Position numbers and translations under genes: made by a program. A stretch of DNA of 64,000 bases from Arctopsyche grandis. Taxonomy: Eukaryota; Arthropoda; Insecta; Trichoptera; Hydropsychidae. The stretch covers positions 23,304,486 to 23,368,485 of the forward strand of contig NC_135355.1 of the NCBI RefSeq assembly GCF_051622035.1. The letters are read 5' to 3'. Position 1 is the first letter of the stretch; the number at the start of each line of letters is the position of its first letter. Positions 37,265 to 49,165 of the stretch are shown here, one piece after another. The notes beneath the pieces were generated by a model. It made no database searches and was not told where the DNA came from. It saw only the letters and a program-made list of their open reading frames with translations.

Positions 37265-38002
37265 ACACTGAGCAACAAAAAATCACGTTTTTCAGTTACC
37301 AGAGCGGAGACTAGCCAATCATTACTAAGTTTGACCCACTGAATTCAAATATGATATTGATTTTTGTTGGTGGGCGATCGTTTACGAGATATGAGCGTTT
37401 AAAAAAATCCGCGATTTTTACAGTTTTTTGGCTTTTGCGGTCTTTAACTCAAAATTTAGGATTGTTACGCTCTAACTGAGTATTGTAATTTCATTGCTTT
37501 AAAATACTTCTAATTAATTGTATAGCGAATTTTAAAAATCAAAAATATATTTTTTTTACGGATTTTTTTCCTGTGCTGTTTTTCATTTATTTGGCAAATT
37601 TTTTATTTCACCACGTTTATAAGGATTGGTTTTCTATCTCAATATTTTTTTTTATCTAAACGTACTAACTAAAGCGGTAATTGCAATTTAAATGCTTTCG
37701 TTGTATATATGGTTGTATCGCGTAATATGTTAGGTGCAAGCGAGATGGCATATAATCCACCTCACAGAGTACAGCGGTCGGACTATTGATTACAATACTC
37801 AGTTTGAGCGTAACAATCCTAAATTTTGAGTTAAAGCCCGCAAAAGCCAAGAAACTGTAAAAATCGCGGATTTTTTTAAACGCTCATATCTCGTAAACGG
37901 TCGCCCACCAACAAAAATCAATATCATATTCGAATTTAGTGGGTCAAACTTAGTAAAGATTGGCTAGTCTCCGCTCTGGTATTTTTTTTTGTTGCTCAGT
38001 GT
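37265..38002. mobile_element. Palindromic MITE, about 220-bp inverted arms
   Basis: Ends ACACTGAGCAACAAAAAA and its inverse. The arms (about 37265-37490 and 37780-38002) match in inverse orientation through GAGCGGAGACTAGCCAATC and TTGTTGGTGGGCGA. The ~290-bp centre is AT-rich and non-coding. A single-arm relative lies at 2602-2823. It sits about 280 bp upstream of the Rpt3 start codon. No clear target duplication. Confidence 0.8.
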
Positions 38003-38091
38003 TATCGATGCAATTCATGAACATTTAAAACATAGATAAACCGTCACTAAAACCCACAATTATCGTATATCGCTTATATCGTTTATAGTCG

Positions 38092-38862
38092 TGTAGGAAT
38101 CTCGTCACCGCAATCGAAACTATCAAAATCTATTGCGACGGAGAATACATTTCTCACGCTCAACCATTGACGTCATCTCAAGTCGAAGAACACCTGCATC
38201 CATTAAACTAAATCAAGTGGAACGACGCCAAACATTCGAGCATATTCCACCCCAACAAACCAAGCAGAACGACACGAAGTCGAAGAACACCTGCATCCAT
38301 TAAACTAAATCGAGTGGAACGACGCCAAACATTCGAGAAACGTCCACCCTAAACAACAAACCACATTCCTCGCATAACTCGCACACGTAAACACCAAACC
38401 ACATTCCTCGCATAACTCGCACACGTAAACACCACCTGCGGTTCTCGGAATCAATCGCCAAACACATGTCACGTGGATCCCCAAAAACAATATAAAAGGA
38501 GGTCTACCCCAAACAACTTCAGTCGACCCACAGCAACAAGAGTCGACACACAGCAGCAGACCAGTCAACAGGCAGCAGCCACCACGACAGCAGTCGACAT
38601 CCAGCATCTGACCAGCTACCACTGCACTACCCTACGATGGAAGAACGCTTGCAACTCAGCCGGATCCAGAGCAACGACACATTGCAGATCCAGCGGCCCG
38701 CATGACACCAAGTCAACAGCCAATAGCCGTCTCGAGAACACTACGATTCCAGCCGCTTCAACAACATATTTATACACTTGTATATTCAAACAATTAAGTA
38801 CCTTATTCAAACAAACAGCAGTATTAACTACTAAAACACAGACGAACTCGTCTATAATACAT
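38092..38862 (+). mobile_element. Solo or truncated LTR related to the element at 9556-12316
   Basis: Begins TGTAGGAATCTCGTCACCGC, matching the 9556 LTR start. It contains ACAATATAAAAGGAGGTC at about 38490, parallel to the promoter of those LTRs. The right end is placed at about GTCTATAATACA, followed by TGGCGGACTGGTGG, which may be a primer-binding remnant. It is clearly older and more diverged than the intact pair. Treated as a fossil without coding. Confidence 0.6.
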
Positions 38863-38989
38863 GGCGGACTGGTGGTGAAGAACACCTTCACAACTAGATC
38901 ATCCCCCATAGTCGCTTCTACTTCGGCAGTTGTCCGCCGGTCACTATCGTGACTGGTCGTGCTTGGTAACCGTGGTCATATCGTATTTG

Positions 38990-39725
38990 ATTTGATGTTT
39001 GATTTCAGCATGGGAAGTGGGGGGCGTACAACTTCGTAATTCTAATTTCTAATTTCTAATTTCTAAAAAAGAAAATGTTCGAGCTGAAAGCCCTCATGGC
39101 CGTTGGTTGTCTTACGGCTTCGGCCTTTTTTTCCCTCTCTTTGCACCGACCATCTGTCAGTCGCTCCCGTGGGTCCGTACGCCCGGTGATCCCGGCGCGG
39201 ACCGCCAGATGTAGCGTCTCTCGTAAAAGCCGGCCTCAACCAAGGCAGGCTGGCCCCCTAATCCACCCAAGTCTGATCACGGCGAGCGCTCATTGGCATA
39301 ATAGAAGCCCTCCGAGGAGTCTGGCTTCTTCCATAGCCGTGCCTTACCGACTATGGCCAGCTCGACCCCGTGTTCGACCCAAGTCTCGAACACGGCGAGC
39401 TCTCAGACGCTCGTGAGACGCCGACCGAGAAGGTCTTGGCGTGACTGGTCTACCCTGCCTGACCGGCCGGCGTCAGGCAGGCGTCATCCACAGCCCCGCC
39501 TTAAAGGGGGCAGATGCGGCCATTCAAGTCAATAAGAACGAGGTCATAACCTTACTCTTTTGTCTAATTCCCCCACCCCGCACCATTCCAGCACGTGCTC
39601 CAGAGCGAGCTGATCAAGACGACAACACATACACGATACACATTCCGCTGTTCATCCATCTACACATACACGCATGCAGCCCCTGCAACTATCGTTCAGA
39701 TCATTTTAATAAATAATTTGATTTT
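38990..39725. other. GC-rich segment of unknown origin, probably repeat-derived
   Basis: Much more GC-rich than its surroundings. At its left edge are three copies of TAATTTCT (39035-39067), which on the minus strand would look like an AAATTAG-type tail of a retroposon. Frames are open (39075-39416) but the composition is biased and no domain is recognised. It could be a LINE/SINE fragment or an LTR-element piece. Confidence 0.4.
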
Positions 39726-40095
39726 TGCGATACATATTATAAACATCAACTAGTAGTATAAGTAATAATAATTAAAAGCAGTTGTTCTTACTTTTTTATT
39801 TATACAAAAAATCGTATTCGTATTTATACAAAAATCGTATTTATACACAAAATCGTATTCGTATTTAAACAAAAAATTGTATGTATTGTCGTGAAAAACA
39901 ACTGAAAAACACTATTGTGAAAAACAACAGAAATACACTGTTGTGATGTGTAGGCACACCAACTTACTTTTTCACTCGCCCCTGTATGCACAGACTTGTC
40001 GGGCTAGGTAAACATGTATATGTACATATATAAAAAAAAAACAAGTGGACGGTCCGTTACAAACAGTTCCGCGACAACTGGCTCACGGACTCGAC

Positions 40096-40308
40096 GGTGT
40101 TACGCGCACGAAATTTCACTCACGCGACAACAGCTCACAACAGTTATTTTGACAAATCTGCGGATTTTTAAAAGCATTTATTTAGTTTGTATTACCGGTA
40201 GTTCCAAAGGTTTGTTTTCGGTCAAATACTAATACCACCAGTATCGGTACATTCGATAATGCCCGTGAGCCAGTTGTCACGTGATTGAAATTTTGTGTGC
40301 GTAACACC
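40096..40308. mobile_element. MITE with GGTGTTACG ends
   Basis: Starts GGTGTTACGCGCACGAAATTTCA and ends with the inverse AAATTTTGTGTGCGTAACACC. It is about 213 bp. The adjacent sequence ACAACTGGCTCACGG before it recurs inverted inside the right arm, suggesting a rearranged or nested copy. Confidence 0.65.
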
Positions 40309-40410
40309 GCACGCACACACGCACGTACGCCGGACAGACGTACGCATGCACGCACGGACGGACGCACACGCTCACATCGAAATTGAAATCGCACGCACGC
40401 ACGCACACAC

Positions 40411-40487
40411 ACAGGTCTACCTCACGGGCCCACCTTCCGATATTTGCGTTTTCGGGCGTTTCACATTCGGGCCCGTGACGGAGACCG
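40411..40487. mobile_element. Short deletion derivative of the 16910 MITE family
   Basis: GGTCTACCTCACGGGCCC at the left and ATTTGCGTTTTCGGGCGTTT to GTGACGGAGACC at the right match the termini of the element at 16910-17253 with the centre removed. It lies in a simple (CACG)n context. Confidence 0.7.
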
Positions 40488-40730
40488 TATATGGCTAGTC
40501 CGGCGCAATAAACAAGTTTTATATGACGACTGCAATTGCAGTCGTGTCCCACGAGCATACAACAAAATGACTGCAATTGCAGTCGTGTCCACCAAAGTGT
40601 TAAACCGATAAAAAATATGCCTAGACATGGCCGAAATTTGCGCTTTTAGTTTAATGAACGCGGCTGTGGAAAATTTTCAAGCGCCATTTTCGACCGCTTT
40701 GCATTTGCATTCGCTTCCAAAGCTGACAAA

Positions 40731-42249
40731 ATGGCTGATTTTCCTAATACTTGCCCTCTGGAAATTCTTGAAGAGATGAGCTCGAAGAAAATTGACATCG
40801 AACCTGAAGGTCTATTCAGTAAAAGTTTAAATATGTCACAACCACGAAAAATAGAATGTGAAACATTGATGGCAGAAAAAAAACCTATTCTATATGATAT
40901 TGAATATCTGAAAGAAACAGAAGAAAATCCTTTTAATACATTCGTGGACGATAACACCATCGATTTGCCTATTCTGGAATTTCAGGATATAATAATTCCT
41001 GAATTGAATGTTTGTATATATACATATATTGTATTTCAATTATTTACAAAAATTACATATTTATTAAATATTTTTAAATTATATTATGATTTCTCAGTTG
41101 CCGCCTTATCTGTTTGATGATTCTAACGAATCGAAAATGACTGAATTAGTTTGGTATAATTCCGAATCTTCATCTGTTAAGCTGACTGAGGAAGAAAAAG
41201 TAATGTTTTTAGAATAAGTAACGTCCTTTTGAAATAAATGAGCATATGAATGCTTTAATTGTAAACTTTCTATTACAGTTTTTATTTTATGTATATTTTA
41301 TAATAATGATATGCATTACGATTTTTATAGGGTACATCAAAAAAGGATTGCAATTTAAAAAGAAAATATCTGTCAGAAAACCAAACGAATTCCTCAACAA
41401 AATGTCAACAGAACAAAGTAAGTAATACAAACGAATCTATTATCTTTTACACATTTTATGAAAATATAAATAAAATAATATTTTCAGAGAGTAAAATTCA
41501 ATGAGAGTGTGGCCGTTTTTACGTATCCGGCTCAAAAAGAAGATGAGAAATTGGTATTGGTAAACGATAACTATTCAAATCTGATCAAAACCATATTGAG
41601 TCAAAATTTAAATGGCGTTTTTGAATCCAACGCATTATATTTTAATTTTGTATGTTTAGATTTCTAGCAACGAGCTACAATATTCCAAATACTTTTATGA
41701 TAAAAATTGTGATACATCTTTGACACAATTCACCGACGATACTCGTATGAATGTAATGATAAACGAGGCTAGTATTAATGGGTACACTCAAAATGAGTCT
41801 AAAATTGAATACAATAAATCGGAAGATAGCGTAGAAATGGTAAGTGATCATCAACACGAGGATAAAATATTAATTTGTGACGAAAAAATTGGCTCTCACC
41901 AGAATAAAACAATTGAACAGATTGAATTTTCATCGTGTTCCACGATGGGAGTAATTTCTTATGTCGAATATTGAATATATTTGAACCATTTTTTAGTGTT
42001 TTTTTTTAATGATTTATAGGCTAGTAGAAATGTAAGTAAGTTTTTGAAGGATAATCCGCTAAATTATCTGATGATTCAAGATGAGAATCTACTTTTTGTC
42101 AATGATTTTTCTACAGGTAAAACTTTATTTCATTATTTATTATTCATTGTATAATATGCATATGTAAATATGTATGATTTTAATGACCAATTTTTATAGC
42201 TTCCGTCGTTTCATCCGATAAAGATTCTTTGTATTATAAAAATATGTAG
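40731..42249 (+). CDS. Unrecognised protein with RVxF-like motif
   Basis: Seven exons join in phase: 40731-41009, 41098-41199, 41331-41417, 41488-41553 (or to 41559), 41660-41839, 42020-42116 and 42200-42249. The result is a protein of about 286 residues. I do not recognise the family. It is acidic, Ser/Asn-rich and lacks membrane segments. Exon 4 starts RVKFNESVAVF, where RVKF fits the PP1-docking consensus RVxF; a scan would be needed to show this is more than chance. The ATG at 40731 (MADFPNTCPLEILEEM) follows a less AT-rich stretch. The 3' end is uncertain: exon 7 ends at TAG 42249, or a donor at 42246 could join an exon near 42341 with another short tail. Confidence 0.6.
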
Positions 42250-43160
42250 CCCAAATGCAATCAAATAATGTTCACGAAACGCTATAAAGTATGATAATCT
42301 TCACTTAAATATTATATTATTTTTTTCTTGTTTAATAGATTTTGGAAATCCATCAAGAAGCTCATAAATTCCTCATCAGAGAAGATTTATGCATGTTGAT
42401 TAAATGTCTTCAACTCTCATTTTATTAAGAGCTTTTTTATAACAATTGAACTTTAATTCATAATTCTAAATATTTTATGTGTTTCAAATGTTAAAATGAA
42501 ATACAAATATTAACATATATGTGTAGTACTTGTTCTATTAATAAAAAAATATTTAAAAAAATATGATTTAATTATATTAGTTCTATTAAGGAGGTTCGTA
42601 AAATGATAGAATAATAACAACAACAGCGAGCTGTCAAGCCACGGTCTTAGCACTACATATTCAGACCAGAGGTCAATTGACATGGGAAAAAAGTACTGCT
42701 CATGAATGGTAAAAACTTTACCATTCATGAGCAGTACTTTTTGGAATTAAAACAAATAACCCCGGATTTTTTTTTAGTTTTTCTTTGCTAATATTTTAAA
42801 ATTTCTTTTTGACTTTGTATGTTGAAGAAAAATTGATGGTATTGTTGCGTGGTCGTGAAGAGGTGTTTCCAGATCGGAGTGAAAGATGCAACGAGTAGTA
42901 GTGGTAGAATAACTGCATCGTTCATACCTCAGACAGCCAGCTTCGAATAAATCAACGGAGCAATCCATCGATCTTTTATATAAAACGTATCATGGGTGGC
43001 GGTAGGAGTAAACGAATATGTTGTATGTAGTTTGAAGACACGACTATTTACTATGACGGCGGGAAGTAAAGTGGGGTCTACCAATATGCTCGAACCTGTG
43101 CCCAAGTAGGACGGCAAACCGAAGTTAGAAAATGTCGTAGGGTTCCCGCAATATACATAA
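42250..43160. other. 3' flank and spacer with a perfect hairpin
   Basis: Contains a possible terminal exon around 42341-42430 of the preceding gene and the hairpin listed separately. No other gene recognised. Confidence 0.4.
42688..42742. repeat. Perfect 26-bp stem hairpin with 3-nt loop
   Basis: Left arm 42688-42713 (AAAAAGTACTGCTCATGAAT to GGTAAA), loop AAC, right arm 42717-42742 its exact inverse. The 3-nt loop is too tight for a typical pre-miRNA, so it may be a minimal palindromic element or a recent template-switch product. Confidence 0.9.
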
Positions 43161-43973
43161 AGGTCTTTTCATACTTAACAGCACTGCACGGCTTCAGCAC
43201 TGCACGACTCCGTTTCAAATATGTCATTTTATTACATTTCTATTCATACCTACACGTCGCGGTCACGTCACGTTTACAGCACTTTTGCAAGGCAAAATCG
43301 GCTTAATTATACATTACAGGCCATGACGATACGGCGCAATATTGCTTACGCCGTATTGTCGAGTACTTACAATATGAATGCATACACGTGCATTCGTAGC
43401 TACGCGTCAGAATACAAGTCAGCAAAAATGTTTCGGCGTTTATCGAACGAAAAATTATGTATAATCGCGTTGTTGTTTGAAGAAGAAGCTCAAGAAGGCA
43501 ATAAAAAAGCACGGAGGCGTTCTGATGTGCATCCCATGTTAAAAAATAGAAAAACCGAAGGAGAGTTTTGGACACTGTATAAGGAGCTTGTGGATGATGG
43601 ACAACATTTTTTTAAATATTTCCGTAAAAAATTAAAATATATTTTAAATATTTGCGCCAAAAGCATGTCGAAAGATTGAACAGCTGTCAACTGTCACTAT
43701 CGATAATTGGTCCAAAACAGCAAAGCGGCAGACTCATGGCACGTAATTCGCGTGTATGTATATCTCCACGATGGCTAAAAAGACGGATACGATACGTTGA
43801 CGGATGTTGCTGTAAGGTATGAACAGGAAATGTCGGGTACTGCTGTAAGCCTGCCGTGGCGTAAACGTGACGGTTGAAATGAACATACCCATACAAAATG
43901 TACCAAAGAATACTTTTCGTACGGCCGGATACCTGCTGAAGTCGGTTCGTGCCGACTAGGTATGAACAGACCT
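43161..43973 (+). mobile_element. Harbinger-like element with 3-bp TAA duplication
   Basis: Flanked by TAA (43158-43160 and 43974-43976). Ends AGGTCTTTTCATACTTA and TAGGTATGAACAGACCT. The interior at 43430-43679 (+) encodes a segment resembling the N-terminal exon of Harbinger transposases (ARRRSDVHPMLKNRKTEGEF, KELVDDGQHFFKYFR). The catalytic DDE part is absent, so this is an internally deleted copy. The short MITE at 62073-62262 has the same ends. Confidence 0.82.
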
Positions 43974-44090
43974 TAATGCGGTGATAAATATTGGTCAATT
44001 AGTCGCGAGATCTCAGACTGTTGAGCACAACTCGGTCATAGAGTGTCGATTGTTGATTAAACGATGATAGCTCCCCACCGGTCAACGATT

Positions 44091-45119
44091 ACACTGTTCG
44101 AAACGAAAAATGTTTCAGAGACGAGATATGACTTTTCTTATAGATCTATGCCCAGTGAACACGAATCTGATAATAAAAAGTGTTGATTGGCTCGAGATTC
44201 GGAGATATGTGTTTTTTAAATCTCGCGATTTTTCTATATCTTGGTGTTGTTCGGTCGATTTCTCAAAATTTGTTAATTTTCTGTTCAAAATGAATATTGG
44301 AATCTGCAGTCGGGTATTTTATCTTTCATTTGTAGTACTTTTCAGCTTTCAAATTTCTCTAAGTAGTCGTCCAGTTCAAATCAAAAGTCAAAATTACGTA
44401 TTTTCACTTGGGATTTTTTCCCACTGTTAATACTATATTATAGTGAGTATTTTCTATTGAAACATGTTTATTAGAATAGTTTTCTGGCCATACTATTTTT
44501 TGATTTCGTTTAAAAGGGTTAATTGGATGTGTGCTGAATTTTAAATCTGTAAATTTACGAGCAAAAAATTCGTATTAGTAGAGCACGAATTTGTGTTTGG
44601 CTGCATGGTTCGCTTGTAATGTGCGTCATTGTATACAATGAAAAGAGCGCCGTGCATACTTACAGCCAATGAGAGTTTTTTCAACATTTGTGAGAAGTGA
44701 AACACACTCGCGCCTTCAGCGTAAACGGTGCGTAAAGAGCACCGTTTACGCGCACAAAACAAAAAATTCAGCACACATCCAATCCCAAGTGAAAATACGT
44801 AATTTTGACTTTTGATTTGAACTGGATGACTCTACTTAGATAGATTTGAAAGCTAAAAAGTACTGCAAATGAAAGGTAAAATACTCGACTGTAGTTTCCA
44901 ATATTCATTTTGAACAGAAAATTAACAGATTTTGAGAAATCGACCGAACAACACCAAGATATAGAAAAATCGCGCGATTTAAAAAACACATATATCTCCG
45001 AATCTCGAGCCAATCAACACTTTTTATTACCAGATTCGTGTTCACTGGGCATAGATCTATAAGAAAAGTCATATCTCGTCTCTGAAACATTTTAAAAGTC
45101 GTCATTTGTCGAACAGTGT
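44091..45119. mobile_element. 1-kb palindromic MITE with a nested inverted element
   Basis: Ends ACACTGTTCGAAACG and GTCGAACAGTGT. Arms 44091-44520 and 44785-45119 are inverse copies of the CACTGTTCG family (also at 8153-8653). The centre, about 44521-44783, has its own inverted ends ATTGGATGTGTGCTGAATTTT, and an inner hairpin GCGTAAACGGTGC. Non-coding. Confidence 0.82.
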
Positions 45120-45309
45120 TATTGGTCGTCCAATCTTCAGTATATCGAGGCTCACATATAATGATGAAAACAAAGTGATCGTTTCAGGGATGATATGCTA
45201 TATAGTGGTGTGAATTGGTATTTGATTGGAATTTGGCATACAGTAGCGTCAAAAGCAATATGAAGTGTGAAGACTGAAGAGTATGGTCGTTGTTGGTCAC
45301 ACTAGACAA

Positions 45310-45568
45310 TGGCAGCGTTAACACTAGCGGTTGATACCGCGGTATTTGACGGCGTGGAAACATACAGCGTGATCCAATTTTTCACCAATCCGCGAGCCGC
45401 ACGACGCCCCTCCATAGCTCGGGCAGTACCCCTAGGATTGCCTTGGGGGGATGTCGTCGATATTTCAGAGAGCGTGTCGCGAACATATTTACGACATTTG
45501 CTCGGCTCATTACTTTATTCAATTATCTTTCTATTTACCCGGCTTCGCTCGGTATTTGTAATATAAAC
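45310..45568 (-). repeat. Left outer arm of a compound inverted duplication
   Basis: 259 bp that match 50917-51175 in inverse orientation with no length difference and no mismatch seen by eye. It includes the last part of a Helitron (ATTTACCCGGCTTCGCTCGG on +) plus about 230 bp of non-Helitron sequence. An 85-residue frame in it is present identically in the other arm; no family recognised. Confidence 0.88.
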
Positions 45569-45589
45569 CGCTTAAACATGGCCAATCTA

Positions 45590-45883
45590 ATGTGGCAGCT
45601 CCCCAGGTACTGGCCGTAAACCAACGTGTGATACCGCTTCTTCTGTCATAACAAAATGCAGTGCATACCATCACCTCATAACCACTTTATTGTTCAATTA
45701 TCGTACTCTACTCATAACTGGTCATCTAAACACGCAACTTTTATTGTTCGCAGCACACCCACACCACAGCCTTCTACCAATCTCAACTCCAAGCGAGATG
45801 ACATGACTAAACTACACCGTCACTTCTCTCGCCCTTCTCCATATATATGTACATATATACATATATGGGGGTGGTATATGAGT

Positions 45884-45981
<98 letters not shown>

Positions 45982-46395
45982 ATTAGGTAATATCGGACCA
46001 TTTACAGAAGATAGAATATGTAAAATCAAAATTGTTTTATTTTAAAAAACGGACAGATTTATAGAATTCACAAATATCAAAATGTCAATATTGAAGTACC
46101 TACCTAGTTCGTTTTGTGACCCTCATTTATTAAAAAATGTTGCTAATTTATTGAAAAATGTGATTTTCAGGAAAGAGTTGAAAAAAATAGAGCAATCTAA
46201 AAGGTCGGGCTGCGGAGCTGATGAGATATATACATATACCATCATCCTCGACATTTCACGAACTGAGCTTTTTGGCCAACGTAGAAAAACCCGTGCTGAC
46301 TATGGTAATCATCTTGATTATATTACTACTTTTAGAAAATAATTTATTTATTAGGTACTATTCGACCACATCAACTTTAGTCTCGGCCCGATGAT
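45590..46395 (+). repeat. Left inner arm: inverted copy of MADF exon 2 region
   Basis: 806 bp matching 48671-49468 (798 bp) in inverse orientation, from ATGTGGCAGCTCCCCAGG to CTCGGCCCGATGAT. Both contain a (TA)n run at the corresponding place. It carries a second copy of MADF exon 2 (46171-46304), which is 4 bp longer through a TATA-type expansion and therefore out of frame. Confidence 0.88.
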
Positions 46396-46546
46396 CAAGA
46401 AGTATATAAAGGTAAAAATAAAAACCAACCAGTAATATAAAAACTTTATTTATATTACTTATTATATAGTAAACATTTTACATAAACAAAAAACAAATTA
46501 TAATGAAATACAATAATAAAGGAGGTATGTAAAAAATAAATGATGA

Positions 46547-49099
46547 CTAGATGATTATCTTTATGTGTGATGTTGTTTGATGTTTTATAAAAATTTTTGA
46601 AGCCAACCCTTCTGTTATTCGTATACCCGTTGGATTGTATTTAATATTTTTAGGAATGTGGATAATTGGCGGACGTTTGGTAATGTGTGTTGATGGTTCC
46701 AACCCTTCTATTACTTGTATTTTGGGTGAATTGAAGCTAGCATTTTCGGGTATGTGGATAACAGGTGGCGATGACTTTGATAAATATGTGAGAGATGATG
46801 AATTATTAGTATAATACAAATTTTTCGTTTGAGCTTCATATATTAAATTGTTTATGGCATGTGCTGTATCTAATTTTAGTTTCGGATTTAAGCCTTTTAC
46901 ACTCTCAATCCAGGACGCACACATTAGATCGAAAGAAGTTTGGGGAGATTCAACAATGGGCCGAGACAGAATAGTGCACGCTTGTGCAAGCAGCTCATTT
47001 TTTTTGTTTGGCCTATTCTTTGTTATTTTCGGCATCGGACCTTCATCGTCATCATTAAGAGACGAATATATCAAAGACTCTTTTTGTACTACTTCATTTT
47101 GGTGTTGTTGAGAATAATCTTCCTGAAAAAAAAAAAAAAATTTAAATTTAAAATTTTTCAGATGCCAACAACAGATGCAGAATGGATCGAAATCGCAAAT
47201 GAATTTGGAAAACTTTACAATTTCCCCAGATGCATTGGAAGTCTAGATGGCAAACACATTAAAATTATTAAACCTCGAATGTCGGGTCCCTCATACTACA
47301 ATTATAAAGGCTTTTATAGCATTGTCCTCATGGCTTTGGTTAATGCGAGAAAAGAGTTCATCATGATTGATGTAGGAACAAACGGAAAAATCTCAGATGG
47401 TGGAGTTTTATTCTATACGAAATTTTGGGAACTCTATGAACAACGCAAATTAAATTTGCCAGAGCCATGTCCATTGCCCAACACCACGACGAATTTTCCA
47501 TATGTATTTGTAGCTGATGAAGCTTTTGCTCTAGACACGAATCTTATGAAACCTTATGCACACAAAAGTTGTAATGCCGAAGAGAAAGTTTTTAATACGC
47601 GCTTATCTTCTGCACGACAAGTGGTTGAATGTGCATTTGGTTTGATAGCCACTAAATTCCGCGTATTTCATTCGCCCATACACTTGGAACCGCAAAAAGC
47701 GACAATCGTGACAACAGCTTGTTGCTACTTGCATAACTTTCTTCTTAAACAGAATGATAGTAGCTATATTGCATTAGAAGAAGACAAAGACACAATAACT
47801 AGCCTTTCCACTTCTTTTAATCGAAATGCTAAGTCAGATGCAAAAACAGTCAGAGACGAGTTTCGACAGTATTTCTTCGAAGAGAAAAGAAGAACAGCCT
47901 TGTAACCTTGTAGACACCGTGGTAGGTCAACCTATATAATTATCATTATTATTTACTTGTTTTTTTACTATACATATTTCTTTCTTGCTTTTTATTTTTT
48001 TACTATCTTTGTTATTCTTTTTTATGTATATTTGTATTATATTGATTTTTTTAAATAAAATAATTTCATTTGTGATCCGTAATTATTATTTACCGTAATA
48101 ATTTTTCATATTGCTATGCTACATTATATTTATATACATATATTCAAAGACATGGTTATATCTAGTCACCGGACCCAGAAGGTGCCGCGTATTGTTCAAA
48201 GGTTGTAAATGCATTGTTAAAGGTTTGCGGAACCTTTTTTACAAAGGATTTACAACAATGTATAGCACTGTGACTATCCTACCTCTAGTTATATCGCACT
48301 ATCATCGAAAATCACCATAAGCTAGGGTTGCCAAGTGTCATGGACAAAAAAAGAGAACATTTAACAAAAAAATTTTTATTTTACAATTTTCTTTATAATT
48401 GTGCGGGAAAAGATTATATCTATAAGGCCGGTCATACAGTGAGTATGTACCGTTTACCAAGCACCCTCTTTTTTTGATCTTTCGACTTAAGATCTTTCGA
48501 TTTTCGATCTTTGCCTTCCGATATTTTTGTTTTCTGTAATTTAACATTCTGTCTCGTCACGTAGACCCGTATCTAAAAAAAACCACGTCCCACATTCACC
48601 ATTGTCTGATTTCGCCCTCATGCCATCTTCATGGTGTTTAATGTTGTTTTCAGTCCATTGTCGAATTACTATCATCGGGCCGAGACTAAAGTTGATGTGG
48701 TCGAATAGTACCTAATAAATAAATTATTTTCTAAAAGTAGTAATATAAGCAAGATGATTACCATAGTCAGCACGGGTTTTTCTACGTTGGCCAAAAAGCT
48801 CAGTTCGTGAAATGTCGAGGATGATGGTATATATATGTCATCAGCTCCGCAGCCCGACCTTTTAGATTGCACTATTTTTTTCAACTCTTTCCTGAAAATC
48901 ACATTTTTCAATAAATTAGCAACATTTTTTAATAAATGAGGGTCACAAAACGAACTAGGTAGACACTTCAATATTGACATTTTGATATTTGTGAATTCTA
49001 TAAATCTGTCCGTTTTTTAAAATAAAACAATTTTGATTTTACATATTCTATCTTCTGTAAATGGTCCGATATTACCTAATCAATAATCATATATCTATA

Positions 49100-49165
<66 letters not shown>

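Noticed and set aside
39075-39535. Arg/Ser/Pro-rich frames as a gene
   Set aside because: Compositional consequence of a GC-rich repeat-like segment; no recognisable domain or splice structure.
41840-41974. Read-through extension of exon 5 in the unrecognised gene
   Set aside because: A good GTAAGT donor at 41840 and an in-phase next exon make splicing more likely; intron retention is possible but unsupported.
42688-42742. Hairpin as a microRNA precursor
   Set aside because: Loop of 3 nt and perfect pairing are unlike pre-miRNAs; no flanking stem.
45309-45566. 85-residue frame as a gene
   Set aside because: Identical copy at 50919-51176 is explained by the inverted duplication; no family, start context or splice signals recognised.
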